The notes below the pieces were generated by a model that had not been told where the DNA came from, did no database searches, and saw only the letters and a list, made by a program, of their open reading frames with translations. From the NCBI GenBank assembly GCA_019671005.1, contig CM033721.1, positions 55,657,680-55,721,679 on the forward strand: 64,000 nt of DNA, read 5' to 3'. How positions within the stretch are numbered: position 1 is the stretch's first letter; the number at the start of each line of letters is the position of its first letter. Shown here piece by piece: positions 1-9,644 of the stretch. The position numbers and the translations under genes are program-made. Source of the DNA: Hibiscus mutabilis. Its lineage: Eukaryota; Streptophyta; Magnoliopsida; Malvales; Malvaceae.

Positions 1-896
1 TGTTCGGATATTCATATTAAGCATATTATGTTTTAGTTGATTCGTACATGGTATATTTTGTATTTTTGTATGTGTGTATTTTTCTTGCTTTTTTTAGGGT
101 TACATGTTAGTATATTTACCTTTTTTGTACGATATATTGTCCCATATATGTTGAAATATGTTTTATTACTAGTATGTATGTCTTTTTGAAATATATGTTC
201 GTCTATATATGTATTTATTCCTACCTTGTTATTGTGGCATGTTAAGTTTGCTTTTATCTGATATTAAGCTTGGTATGTATATGTGTATTTTAATTGCGTA
301 TTTCATTTATGTTAGATTAGTATTCTGATATGTGAATATTTATTGTTTTTAAATTATCTGCTATGTCTTATATTTTTGTCATTAAGATTGCATATGGTAT
401 ATAAATTGTTAATGCGGTGCCCTTTTATCCGAGTGTAAATGGGGCCAGTATCAGGCGTAGTGATAGTGGTTGGGCGTTTATTCTCGGATAACGGGGCCCT
501 TAAAATTCACTTGCAATTATGACCGAATTTTAAAATAATCGTCACTTTTATCCGGAAAATCCAATATTAATAAAGCGGTAATTATTAAAGTACCAATTTT
601 GGGCGGTGTGGGGGTGCTAATCCTTCCCCATCCGTAACCGACTCCCGAACCCAACATTTTTGAATCTCTGGTTTTATGATGTCCGGCCTACCTAAGTGGC
701 CGGTGGAGACTCCATTTTTTTTATTTGCAGTTTTTTTTAAAGAAAAAACCCCACGGAATAAACATTTTATATCCAAAAGAATCACAAACACCTTTCAAAA
801 ACCCTTCGAAAAAGCTTCGAGTTTTTTTAGCGATGATAAAGAAAAAAACACTTCGAAAACCCACGTTTTTTAGCGATAAAAGAAGACATCGCTACA
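1..896 (+). repeat. E1 5' LTR, 3' portion only
   Basis: Positions 1-100 match 9247-9346, and 605-896 match 9347-9644, with few differences. The LTR ends in CATCGCTACA, two bases before the primer site. The block at 605-650 (GTGGGGGTGCTAATCC, then CCGACTCCCGAACC) recurs in related form in the LTRs of E2, E3 and E4. The LTR start lies outside the window; by comparison with the 3' LTR about 2 kb more is expected to the left. Confidence 0.88.
425..491 (+). other. Predicted stem-loop in E1 LTR with conserved loop core
   Basis: Arms TTATCCGAG (425-433) and CTCGGATAA (483-491) are perfectly complementary around a 49-nt loop that contains ATCAGGCGTA and TAGTGGTT. The E3 LTR has the same loop core with a different but still complementary pair of arms. 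The segment is deleted from E1's own 3' LTR. A role in RNA packaging, dimerisation or 3'-end processing is only inferred. Confidence 0.5.
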
Positions 897-898
897 TA

Positions 899-916
899 TG
901 GCGACTCCACTGGGGA
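899..916 (+). promoter_or_regulatory. E1 primer binding site
   Basis: TGGCGACTCCACTGGGGA starts two bases after the LTR, as expected for a minus-strand DNA primer site, and begins with the TGG that pairs with a tRNA CCA end. E2 has the same site with two differences. Ogre-type elements are described as using tRNA-Arg; I could not check the tRNA here. Confidence 0.75.
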
Positions 917-1571
917 CAATTTTTTGTTTTTTAAAAGAAAAAAACAAATGAGAGTCAAGCTATTAAAATAATTACCGCTTTACTGATATTAGAAATCCCG
1001 GATTAAAGTGATTATTAAAGTAACATTCGGTTATAATTGCGCGTTTATTTTAACGCATTTAAAATATGGCATATAAACCCATTTTTGTTAAGTGGGGGGG
1101 AAACGCTAATGCTCTCGTGGAGATATCGTTTTCCCGTATGGGCCTAGCAAGTACCTTCGGGGCTCGAGTACCTTATGCTTTCGTAAGGATATCGTTCCTT
1201 CGTGCAGGCATAAGCGAATGGGTCCCCATGAATTGAACCCGGTTGAAAGGAGCCTATAATGGGTGATGATCGGGGGCCTTGCTACTCTTAGTAGAGGACA
1301 ACAAGGACAATTTGGGTACCTCCTAGAACCAAAACTGCATATAGAGAACACATAGAAACCCACCCTGTTAGAGCCATGCGGATAACCTAGGTGTCTTAGA
1401 TGGAATGTAAATAGGATTTCCTTGTTTGCTTATCGCATTTAATTTGCCTTTTTATTACGTACTTATCATTTTTGTCCGGTACTAACTTGTTTTCTTTTTG
1501 CTTTGTTTTTGCATTCGCATTACACAGGGCATTGATTCCCGAGTGATTTCTCCCATAATAGAAGATTGTTC
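917..1571 (+). other. E1 untranslated leader with conserved block
   Basis: This lies between the primer site and ORF1. The block at about 1111-1360 is related to sense-strand DNA in E4 (antisense of about 46886-47101) and more weakly to E2 (about 20650-20950). It holds a small hairpin, AAGGA (1185-1189) and TCCTT (1196-1200), that E4 also has. The antisense strand is open from 1363 to 1106, and E4 has a matching antisense open frame. I treat it as a structured leader, not as a gene. Confidence 0.5.
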
Positions 1572-3038
1572 ATGATGGACCAAAGGTTCTTTGACCTGAA
1601 GGAAGGGGGTCCAATTACAGAGTTCCATCCCGAGACTAGACCAGGGACAGCCGAAGAAGAATCATTCAAGGACTTCAGAACAGTTTCGGTAAGCAGTGAC
1701 AATTATGGGGACAAACAAGATGAAATACAATAACTAAAGAAGCAGATGTCCGAAATGATGGATCAGATGAATGCCATGATGAAAGGCAAGCAGCATGTCG
1801 AACTCAGAAAATATTCGATCGGGGAGCAGAATGTGGAACAGAATGGTCAGAACGTCAAAATAGACAACACCGTTAAATATGACAGATCGAATCCCTTTGT
1901 GATCAATCTCAAGAAGCAGACAAGTAGCATATATGGGGAAGATACCCAGGGAACAGAGGCAAAACCAGGGGAAATTCGAGAATCTAATGACATCAGAAGA
2001 CATTATCCTATACCCATGAGATACACCGAGTTACTTCCGTTGCTTGTCGAAAGGAACCTTATCATACCAGTGAAGTCTGTACCAAGAAAACCTCCTTATC
2101 CGAAAGATTACAACAGCCGTGTCTGGTGCAGCTACCACATAAGCGATTCGAGTCATCACACTGAAAATTGTAGGGCCCTGAAGGACAGAGTTCGAGATCT
2201 TATCAGAATGGGAATTTTGGGTTTCGAAGACGGACAACCCCGATTCTTCAGCCAGCCAGCCGTTGCCCGAGGGGCAAAGTCGAAAGAAGGTCAATGCCCA
2301 GCCCAAGGTTCGGATAACACAGAAGTGGGTCACTCAAGCGGGATAAAGTTAGGAGTCAAGAATAAAAGCGTCTCAGAAGGTTAACTTGCACGCAAGCGCA
2401 GCCAGCTCGAGCATGAGAGGCACAATCTGAGCATGAAATTAAAGAATGTACAAGACGAGTACTAGAAGCTGCACTTTGAATTTAAGAGTTTCGGCCTGGG
2501 TGACACCGCGAAAGAGTGGGTCAATGGTATGATTCAGCTGAGGAATGGTTCAGAACGCTGGAAGCAAAAATGCAAGAATAGTAAGAATAAAGTCAAATCA
2601 TTATCACAGAAGCTGGAAGAAGCTGAGGGCCAACGCGACTTTCTCCAAAATGAGTTGGAAAGCAATCTTGCCATGGAAGATATCCTGAAATCAAGTCTGC
2701 AGCAGGAAAGGAATGAATCACAAGCCTTTCAAATGGAAAACGCAGCACTCAAAGAACAGATAGCGAGGCTCGAGACTACTTTACATACCAGTGAGATCCG
2801 TGCTGGGGCAATGACCGTTAAGCTACAAAAGGCCGAGCAAACAATACGGGAGAAAGACCGGGACATGAAGATGGTTACGACTCAAGCCCGACAAGTAGCT
2901 CAACAGGTAGCAGATTTAGCCGATGCAGCAGCACCAATAAGCCAGAATATGGATCCAGCATTGGACCGCGAAGGAAAGCTGACGGGACTGTTGAATGAGG
3001 TCAAGACATTAGGTGCCAGGGCTCACCACTATCTGTAA
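1572..3038 (+). pseudogene. E1 ORF1 remnant: knuckle-like region followed by a coiled coil
   Basis: From an ATG at 1572 one reading frame runs to 3038 (489 codons), broken by three nonsense codons (about 1731, 2382 and 2463). The middle part carries a C-x2-H ... H-x4-C pattern (CSYHISDSSHHTENC) followed by an LK-x-R-V-x-D-L-I stretch, which resembles the zinc-knuckle-like C-terminus of Tat gag proteins. The last 170 residues are a long, charged heptad-rich coiled coil. E2 has a coiled coil in the equivalent upstream ORF, but there it follows a DUF7745-like domain. The order here, gag-like tail then coiled coil upstream of gag proper, looks rearranged. The protein may have been structural; no enzymatic motif is present. 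Confidence 0.65.
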
Positions 3039-3249
3039 AACCCTAATACTGGATGTAATGAAACCTCTTGGTCTGAATGAAAGATGTCCTATAGGGACAA
3101 ATCACTTGCGGAATCGATGCTTTATTGCATTCATGCATTGCATTTGCATCACGTCCTGTGCGTTGTTTAATAATTTTATCATCATATGACACTTCATCAT
3201 TTAATACTTGGGGTTCGATGCCTGTGTGTGTGTGTGAATTAATCAGAAA

Positions 3250-4330
3250 ATGGAACGAATTGAAGAGTCGAGGCTTGACCAGTTAGAAGAAAAAATCGAG
3301 AAAGAGCTTAAGAAGAAAGAGAAGATAAATGTCTTCAATACGAGGGAACTCTGCCTAGTCCCTGATTTGGTCATTCCTCCGGATTTCAAGGTTCCCGAAT
3401 TTGCGCAGTATGACGAAACTAGCTGCCCGACGATTCACTTAACCATGTTTTGTAGAAAAATGGAAGGATACATGAAGAACGAAGAATTGTTGATCCACCA
3501 TTTCCATGATAGCTTTGTGGGACCAGCGCGGTGTGGTATAACCGTTTGAACAGAGACCAAGTTAGGTCATGGGGTGACCTCGCTAATGCTTTCTTGAGTC
3601 AATATGAATATGCTTTAGATTTAGCACCTAGTCGCCAGTTTCTTCAGAATGAGAGAATGAGGCCGAGTGAAAGCTTCAGGGAATATGCATTAAGATGGCG
3701 ATGTTTGGCGACCCAAGTCCAGCCTCCTATAGCAGAAGAAGAGTTGACTCCCTTGTTCCATGCAACGCTTCCCACTTTTTTCTTCGATATGATGTTGGAA
3801 AAATCGAGAAACAGATTCGAAGATTTCATGACGATTGGAGAAAGGATAGAATACGCAGTCAAAGAAGGAAAATTGGGGCCTAAGTCTAAGGACCGAAGTG
3901 AAGATAAGGTAGATAAGGATGGAGAGGTAAATGAGTGTCATCTCCAAGGTTCGCGTGGCCGTAAAAGAAGGAGACAGACTGACAAATCGGGGTCGTCAAG
4001 GAAATTCCTCGGACGAGCGCAAATTTGGAAGTGTTTAGGACATCTATCTCAGACATTTGGCCTCATCTGGTAGAGGGTCACTATCTTGTTCCTAGGCCAA
4101 TGAAGATTGCACCTGATCTGTATGCCCATAGTTTTAACTCGAGTAGCACATGCGAATTCCATATGGGGGCACCGGGGCATCCCACCAGAAAATGTAGACC
4201 TTTACTGGAGGAAATCAAGAAGCTGGTCAATGATGGAACCCTGACACAAGAGCTGATCAAGCAGTGGAAGACCAAGGATGAGAAGCAAGTCTACATAGTG
4301 CTGAAGAAGCCGGAGATGCCTCTACATTAA
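3250..4330 (+). pseudogene. E1 gag remnant (Retrotrans_gag type), two frameshifts
   Basis: Three overlapping frames (3250-3549, 3531-4073, 4025-4330) join into one gag. The first gives a short coiled coil, then DLVIPPDFKVPEFAQYDE and the MFCRKM and LLIHHFHDS motifs. The second continues with WYNRL, SWGDLANAFLSQY and SFREYALRWRCLATQVQPP, the core of the plant Retrotrans_gag domain. The third has the C-terminal CEFHMGAPGHPTRKC knuckle-like motif. Gag forms the particle that packages element RNA. E4 and E2 carry the same domain in the same order. The frameshifts near 3530-3549 and 4025-4073 make this copy non-functional unless recoded. Confidence 0.85.
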
Positions 4331-6230
4331 AATACCTTCCTGAAGTAATACAAGGAATCAACTCTATGTGGCCCCCGTGTGGCAAAGATCTTTTGTTATG
4401 GGGCATGTTTGTTGATTTTTATTTTCAATAAAGAACACATTTCGCTTAACATATAATGTTTTCGAAAGCACATAGATATTTTCTCGCCGTTGTAGGATGC
4501 TGGATATCAATTGCAAGATGTGACATTAGATAGATGTCGTGACAACGATGATGTGTGATCTTCCCCACCGGACTCTGGTCAGCAAAGCGAGATTATTACT
4601 CTTTCGATGATATTCAAGGACGAAAAAGCTCTAAATGTCAACCATGTAGAGTTGCTTGAAATTGAAACTCTAGGCATAATCTTCTAGGTAGTAAAGAAAT
4701 GAAAATAAAGAAAGAGAAAATAATAATAAAAAGTACTCCTATGTTCAAAACCTGGTAATAGGCTTGTTCGGATAAGAGTATGGAAATTTTGGGGCACTCC
4801 GCTGAAGCGATAGGGTGGAGATACATCATCCAATTCAAGAAACCTTAGCTTCATGAGTGATGGTAATATTTTCAAATCGTGACTATGCCGAGTAACTTGG
4901 GGCAGTGTTGTTTGCTCCATCGTTGTCCTCAAGACAAATGACTGTGACAAATTGATTTCCTCAAATATTGATAAAAGCAAAAAACAAAAAAAAAAACAAA
5001 ACAAAAAAACAAAAAAGAAAAAATGATAAAAAAACAAAAAAAATGATGAAAAAAGAAGAAAAAAGGAAAAAGAAAGAAAGAAAATAGGCGATAGCATAGG
5101 TAAAATTAAAACTCGCACCACCCAGAACTCTATTCCTATAGTAATATTTCTGCGCTCGAGTGGTTATACAAGCCAACCCTTTTGGGGGCGGAGTAGATAA
5201 TGAGAATTGAGAAAGAGTAGTACTCTGCAGCAACGCGGTAATCATGAGGATGAACCGAGTCACCAGGAAAGACTTCACATCTTTGAATTAACAAGTGGTT
5301 GAATCTAAGCCACTCTTGCACATGATATCCATAGCTCATATGCTGTGTTTTCAAAATCTTGTATGTTAATCTAAATGATACCCTTCAGTTGAACACCAAT
5401 CAGCAAATTGATAAGTTAAAGCAACAAAGATTTCCATGTATTACTTCAGGGGTAAGATCCAGAACACAAGGTTGCGAATACTATTGGAGCCCCTACCCAG
5501 AAACGACCTCACAATGCATAGAATGAAAATGATAACAGAAGTATAGGTGTCAGACAGCTCAAGAACAAGAAGCGGATTCCAGCCATGATGACTTGTTTGG
5601 TTCAAGAAAATGAAGGACGAAACAGGACAAGAATGAGCTCACAAAGTGTGGGAACGGTAAAAAAGTAAACATTGAATCTCCAAAGAATTAAAGCACAAAG
5701 ATCGATGAATGGTGCCCGTCAAGAGGCAACAAGAAGATTGAGGTTAAGAAGCATTTCGCTCACCCCGATGATGAAATTAACGAATACTCAGAATGTTGGG
5801 TCAAAAGAACTGGAAGGTAGCCGACCACGATCGAATGGGGCAATGCAGAACAGAAAGAATAGTAAGAATCCTTGCACACACATGATATAGTTTTTGTTGG
5901 TGAAGCAGGCAGAGACCCCGAAGAAGAAAGGCGGGTGCTCGTGCAGAAGAACAAGAGCAGGTGCTCATTGAACAAAATTTGACAGAAATGAAGCACACCG
6001 CAAAAGGAAAGGAAATAGAGAAATCCGAAGAATGACTCTACAGGACATAAGATTAACAATAAAAAAATAATAATAAAATAAAAAAAAGGGAGAAAAAGAA
6101 ACAAGGAAAAAAAGAAAAAGATGAGAAAGAAAACACAACATCGCATGCATCATAGATAGGGGCATGTCAATTTTGCTTGTTCCTAAACAGGTATTTGAAG
6201 AATTATCGAAGAATTTACCAAAGTCCCGAA
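4331..6230 (+). other. E1 non-coding interior with A-rich tracts
   Basis: No protein domain is visible in any frame where pol would be expected. Two sense-strand A/G-rich tracts lie at about 4976-5090 and 6058-6130; they create phenylalanine-rich antisense open frames that are compositional artefacts. E2 and E4 have sense-strand purine tracts at comparable places downstream of their last gene. Confidence 0.6.
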
Positions 6231-6785
6231 AGAACAACAGCCATAGCCGCGCGAGATCCAGATGATAAATCCTTCGGGTCATCGGTAAGTCCTTCGGGCA
6301 CGATGTTAAGTCCTTCGGGCCACCAATAAGTCTTTCGAGCGTGGTAATAAGTCCTTCGGGCCATCAGTAAGTCCTTCGGGCATGATGCGGCAGCATAGCG
6401 GCGTGAGTCCCCAAAAGAACAACAGCCATAGCGGCGCGAGATCCAGATGTTAAATCCTTCGGGTCATCGGTAAGTCCTTCGGGCACGATGTTAATTCCTT
6501 CAGGCCACCAATAAGTCTTTCGAGCGTGGTAATAAGTCCTTCGGGCCATCAGTAAGTCCTTCGGGCATGATGCGGTAGCATATCGGCGTGAGTCCCCAAA
6601 AGAACAACAGCCATAGCGGCGCGAGGTCCAGATGTTAAATCCTTCGGGTCATCGGCAAGTCCTTCGGGCACGATGTTAAGTCCCTCGGGCCATCAGTAAG
6701 TCTTTCGAGCATGATGATAAGTCCTTCGGGCTATCAATAAGTCCTTCGGGCATGATGCGGTAGCCTTAGTAGCGTAGGTCCAAAA
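6231..6785 (+). repeat. E1 tandem array A: three 185-bp higher-order units
   Basis: AGAACAACAGCCATAG recurs at 6231, 6416 and 6601, an exact 185-bp period. Each unit is built of short sub-repeats of the type AAGTCCTTCGGGC alternating with ATGATG, CATCAG and GTGGTAAT spacers. The E3 array at 50230-51290 uses related sub-repeats on the opposite strand. Confidence 0.85.
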
Positions 6786-7130
6786 ATGGCAACAACCTCG
6801 TAAAAAAAAAGGAACCTACATTTTCAAGCCCCAGTGAAAGGTTCCATAGAGGGAGAACCCTAAATCCAAAATCTCAAAAAGAACTCCCAGTCGAAGGAAT
6901 TCACCTATGACACAAGGTTAGATAGGAAACCTGTTGTGTCGAAGGCGAAAAGTCTTATATAGGAAAGGCTCCGAGCTTCACTGTCTTAGAGTGAAAGGTT
7001 CTATATAGGAAGAACCTGTAGCTCTGAGATTTTAGACGCCAAAGGTTCTATATAGGAAGAGCCTGTAGCTCCAAGATCGGAAGGTGACAAAGCTCTATAT
7101 AGGAAGAACTTACGAGCCCGAAGATTCAGC
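6786..7130 (+). repeat. E1 tandem array B: degenerate units of about 45-50 bp
   Basis: GGTTCTATATAGGAAGAACC and variants recur (about 6836, 6950, 7005, 7044 and 7090). Each core is near-palindromic (GGTTCT ... AGAACC). The same motif in reverse orientation makes up the E3 array at 49454-50200. Confidence 0.75.
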
Positions 7131-7247
7131 TAAGGAAGAGCGGAGATGTCCAAAAGAACACGTTTTTCCAAAGCTACAAACAGGAAAGTCTGATAAAAAT
7201 GAGTGCTTATGAATCTTTGCTTTGTTTCCCATTCCGTGAGAACAAGC

Positions 7248-7260
7248 AAAGAGGGGCAAC
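7248..7260 (+). promoter_or_regulatory. E1 polypurine tract
   Basis: AAAGAGGGGCAAC lies directly against the 3' LTR start TGTAATCACT. E3 (AAAGAGGGGCAGC) and E4 (AAAGAGGGGCAGT) have almost the same tract in the same place, which supports both the boundary and the kinship. Confidence 0.8.
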
Positions 7261-7729
7261 TGTAATCACTCATTTTTACCTGTAAATACATATTAGTGTT
7301 GCATGTATACATATTATATTATATGTTTATTATTTGCATGAGTGTTACTAATATATATATATAAGGTGGGGTGTGTGCATGTATATTATAAGCTATGTAT
7401 GTATACGTATTAGTAGTGAATGTATGTCGCGTATGTATCTATTTAGTACGAGTGTATTTGTTTAATGTGTATAGATGTTAAGTCAATTATGTGTATGATT
7501 ATATGTACATATGCTAGTATGTTATGTTATATACATATGTATGTGTATTGTCGTTATAATTATACTATTCCTATTACTATTGGGCTAATATATAAAATAA
7601 AAATCCAAAAAATATATATTAAAACCAAATAAATAAATTGAAGTCAAAGTCCAATTACAAATAATTACAAGGCCCAGTTAGCCCAAACCCAAACCCTATC
7701 TAATTACATTTATTGTGCAGGTGACTGTG

Positions 7730-7760
7730 GGCCGTTGGATCAAGATCTGATCCAACGGCC
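7730..7760. other. Perfect inverted repeat in E1 LTR, first copy
   Basis: 13-bp arms GGCCGTTGGATCA and TGATCCAACGGCC flank a 5-bp spacer. A second, slightly decayed palindrome lies at 7973-7998 and a close relative in the E2 LTR at 24371-24396. Confidence 0.8.
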
Positions 7761-7972
7761 ACGATCTAACCAAGGAGCCAAAATATCTGTCAGCCGCGTG
7801 CTCCACACGTATGGACCGTTCGAGTGCCACGCGCGGACGCTTTGATATCCCACGCGTACGTGGGCCCCACGCGCTCTGACTCCTCGACTGCTGAGCTCCA
7901 CGTGGCATAATATGGAACCGTTTCACCAAATCGAGGCTTCATCTGGGCCGTTCGTCCTTCAAGCCATCTCGA

Positions 7973-7998
7973 CCATTAGATCAGATCTGATCTAACGG
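7973..7998. other. Inverted repeat in E1 LTR, second copy
   Basis: The central 20 bp (7976-7995, TTAGATCAGA then its mirror) form a perfect palindrome. The outer CC/GG pairs remain around one mismatch at a former CpG. Confidence 0.75.
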
Positions 7999-9644
7999 CC
8001 GAGAACACGTCTGGCCGCTGGCAGAACCCCCACACCGCCACCATGCCTATCTTCAACCACCGCGCTCAGAACATGTCAAACACAGCAAGAAAAGAAATGT
8101 CAGTCCAGATCTGGAAAAAGAAAATATTATGCAACTTGTACCAAAACAAAGACAAGCATATATATGTAGGAAACAAGTATTTTGTAACGGAGAGAGTTGT
8201 AACAGAGAGAGAAAACAGAGAGTTGTAATCAAAAGAACAAGTTGTAATCGAACCAGAAGTTACAATCGAAATACAAAAGTCAGTCCAGTGGTAAATACTC
8301 ATTTTCCCTTTTTTTATTTTTGCATGCATACACAAAAGAGATAAAAAAGGAGAGAGAGTTGTCTTACCGTCATCATTTGTGGGTCTCCTCTCATCAGTGA
8401 CAAGCCTTTTCGGCTTCCCCAAGCCAGATACGGTGAACTGAAGGGAGGGGGAGACTCCTTGTAGTTTTGTTTTGGTTTTAAAAAATGGGTTTTTCGTTTC
8501 GTATTTCCTAGATCTAGAGAAAATAGAGGTTGTTCCTCTGAATCCAACCTCGGATTCGTGTCTAGGGTGAGACGGGGGGTATTTTGGTAGGTTTTTGAGG
8601 CTCGCCGGTGGCGGAGAACACGACGGTCGGCCGTCGGATTATGGGTTTCATGGGGGAGAGTTGAGAGAAAATGAAGAACAGAGGTTATTACAAAACTGAG
8701 GAAATGAAACAAAATGGGGGAAAATTGGTTTTGGCCTAAAAATAGGGTTTATATAGTTGTTATTATTTCGTTAAATGGGTAAATTACATACTAAATCCCC
8801 CCGTGTTTCCAATATTTTCACTTTTGTCTTGCCGCATGGTATATTTACAACTCTGGTCCCTCTTGTATTTCAAAATCTTGCAATCCAGTCCTTAAATTAC
8901 ACCGAATCAGTTTTTAAATGGTAAAATTACCCCTTTAACCATCCCGCATTTTTAAACTTTTCATTTTGGGTCTGCCCCTTGGTCCAATTACAGTTTTGAT
9001 CCTTTTAGGTTTTGTTTACTTCGCATTTTAGTCCTCAAATTACCTATTATTGTTCTTTAATTTCTGCCACTGACTTTTATTTTTCTTTCATTTCAGTCAT
9101 GTTTCTATATAAATACTCATGTTCGTATTATAATCGTATATGTTAATGTAGTCTCTTGTCTTATTATATATCCCTCGTATATGTCATGTATTTTTATGTT
9201 TACATGTATATGTGTATTAAGTTTATGATAATTATGTATCTTTTTTGTTCGGTTATTCATATTAAGCATGTTATGTTTTAGTTGATTCATACATGGTATA
9301 TTTTGTATTTTTGTATGTGTGTATATTTTCTTATTTTTTTTAGGGTGGTGTGGGGGTGCTAATCCTTCCCCATCCGTAACCGACTCCCGAACCCAACGTT
9401 TTTGAATCTCTGGTTTTATGGTGTCCGGCCTACCTAAGTGGCCGGTGACGACTCCATTTTTTTTATTTGCGGTTTTTTTAAAAAAAACCCCACGGAATAA
9501 ACATTTTATATCCAAAAGAATCACAAACACCTTTCAAAAACCCTTCGAAAAAGCTTCGTGTTTTTTAGCGATGATAAAGAAAAAGACACTTCAAAACACT
9601 TCGAAAACCCATGTTTTTTAGCGATAAAAGAAGACATCGCTACA

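Larger units (their letters stand above)
1..9644 (+). mobile_element. E1: Tat-lineage LTR retrotransposon without pol, 5' end cut by window edge
   Basis: The element is bounded by a partial 5' LTR (to 896) and a 3' LTR (7261-9644) that end identically in ATCGCTACA. A primer binding site follows the 5' LTR and a polypurine tract precedes the 3' LTR. The 6.4-kb interior holds a conserved leader, an ORF1 remnant with a coiled coil, a gag remnant, an A-rich non-coding stretch and two tandem-repeat arrays. I find no protease, RT, RNase H or integrase in any frame, so mobilisation would have needed enzymes from an E2-like element. Near-identity of the two LTR ends suggests a fairly recent insertion, apart from a 504-bp deletion in the 3' LTR. 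Confidence 0.85.
7261..9644 (+). repeat. E1 3' LTR, 2384 bp
   Basis: The LTR runs from TGTAATCACT to ATCGCTACA. Its first third is AT-rich (7300-7600), then comes a GC-richer part with palindromes (7730-7998) and an AT-rich 3' part. Relative to the 5' LTR it lacks the 504 bases at 101-604, with GGG microhomology at the junction (about 9346). Small antisense open frames in it (for example 8314-8712) show no domain. Confidence 0.88.

Noticed and set aside
4684..5354. Phenylalanine- and leucine-rich minus-strand open frames that look like membrane proteins
   Set aside because: They are antisense to an A-rich tract in E1 and consist of FFFLF runs from low-complexity DNA; no start context, no family.
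5760..6282. Further hydrophobic minus-strand frames
   Set aside because: Same cause: antisense of an A/G-rich non-coding stretch.
6231..6785. Direct repeats that might be read as a CRISPR array
   Set aside because: Units are 185 bp with nested sub-repeats, no constant short repeat with unique spacers, no cas genes, plant DNA.
8314..8712. 132-codon minus-strand frame in the E1 3' LTR
   Set aside because: Antisense inside an LTR, no domain, and not open in the related LTRs.
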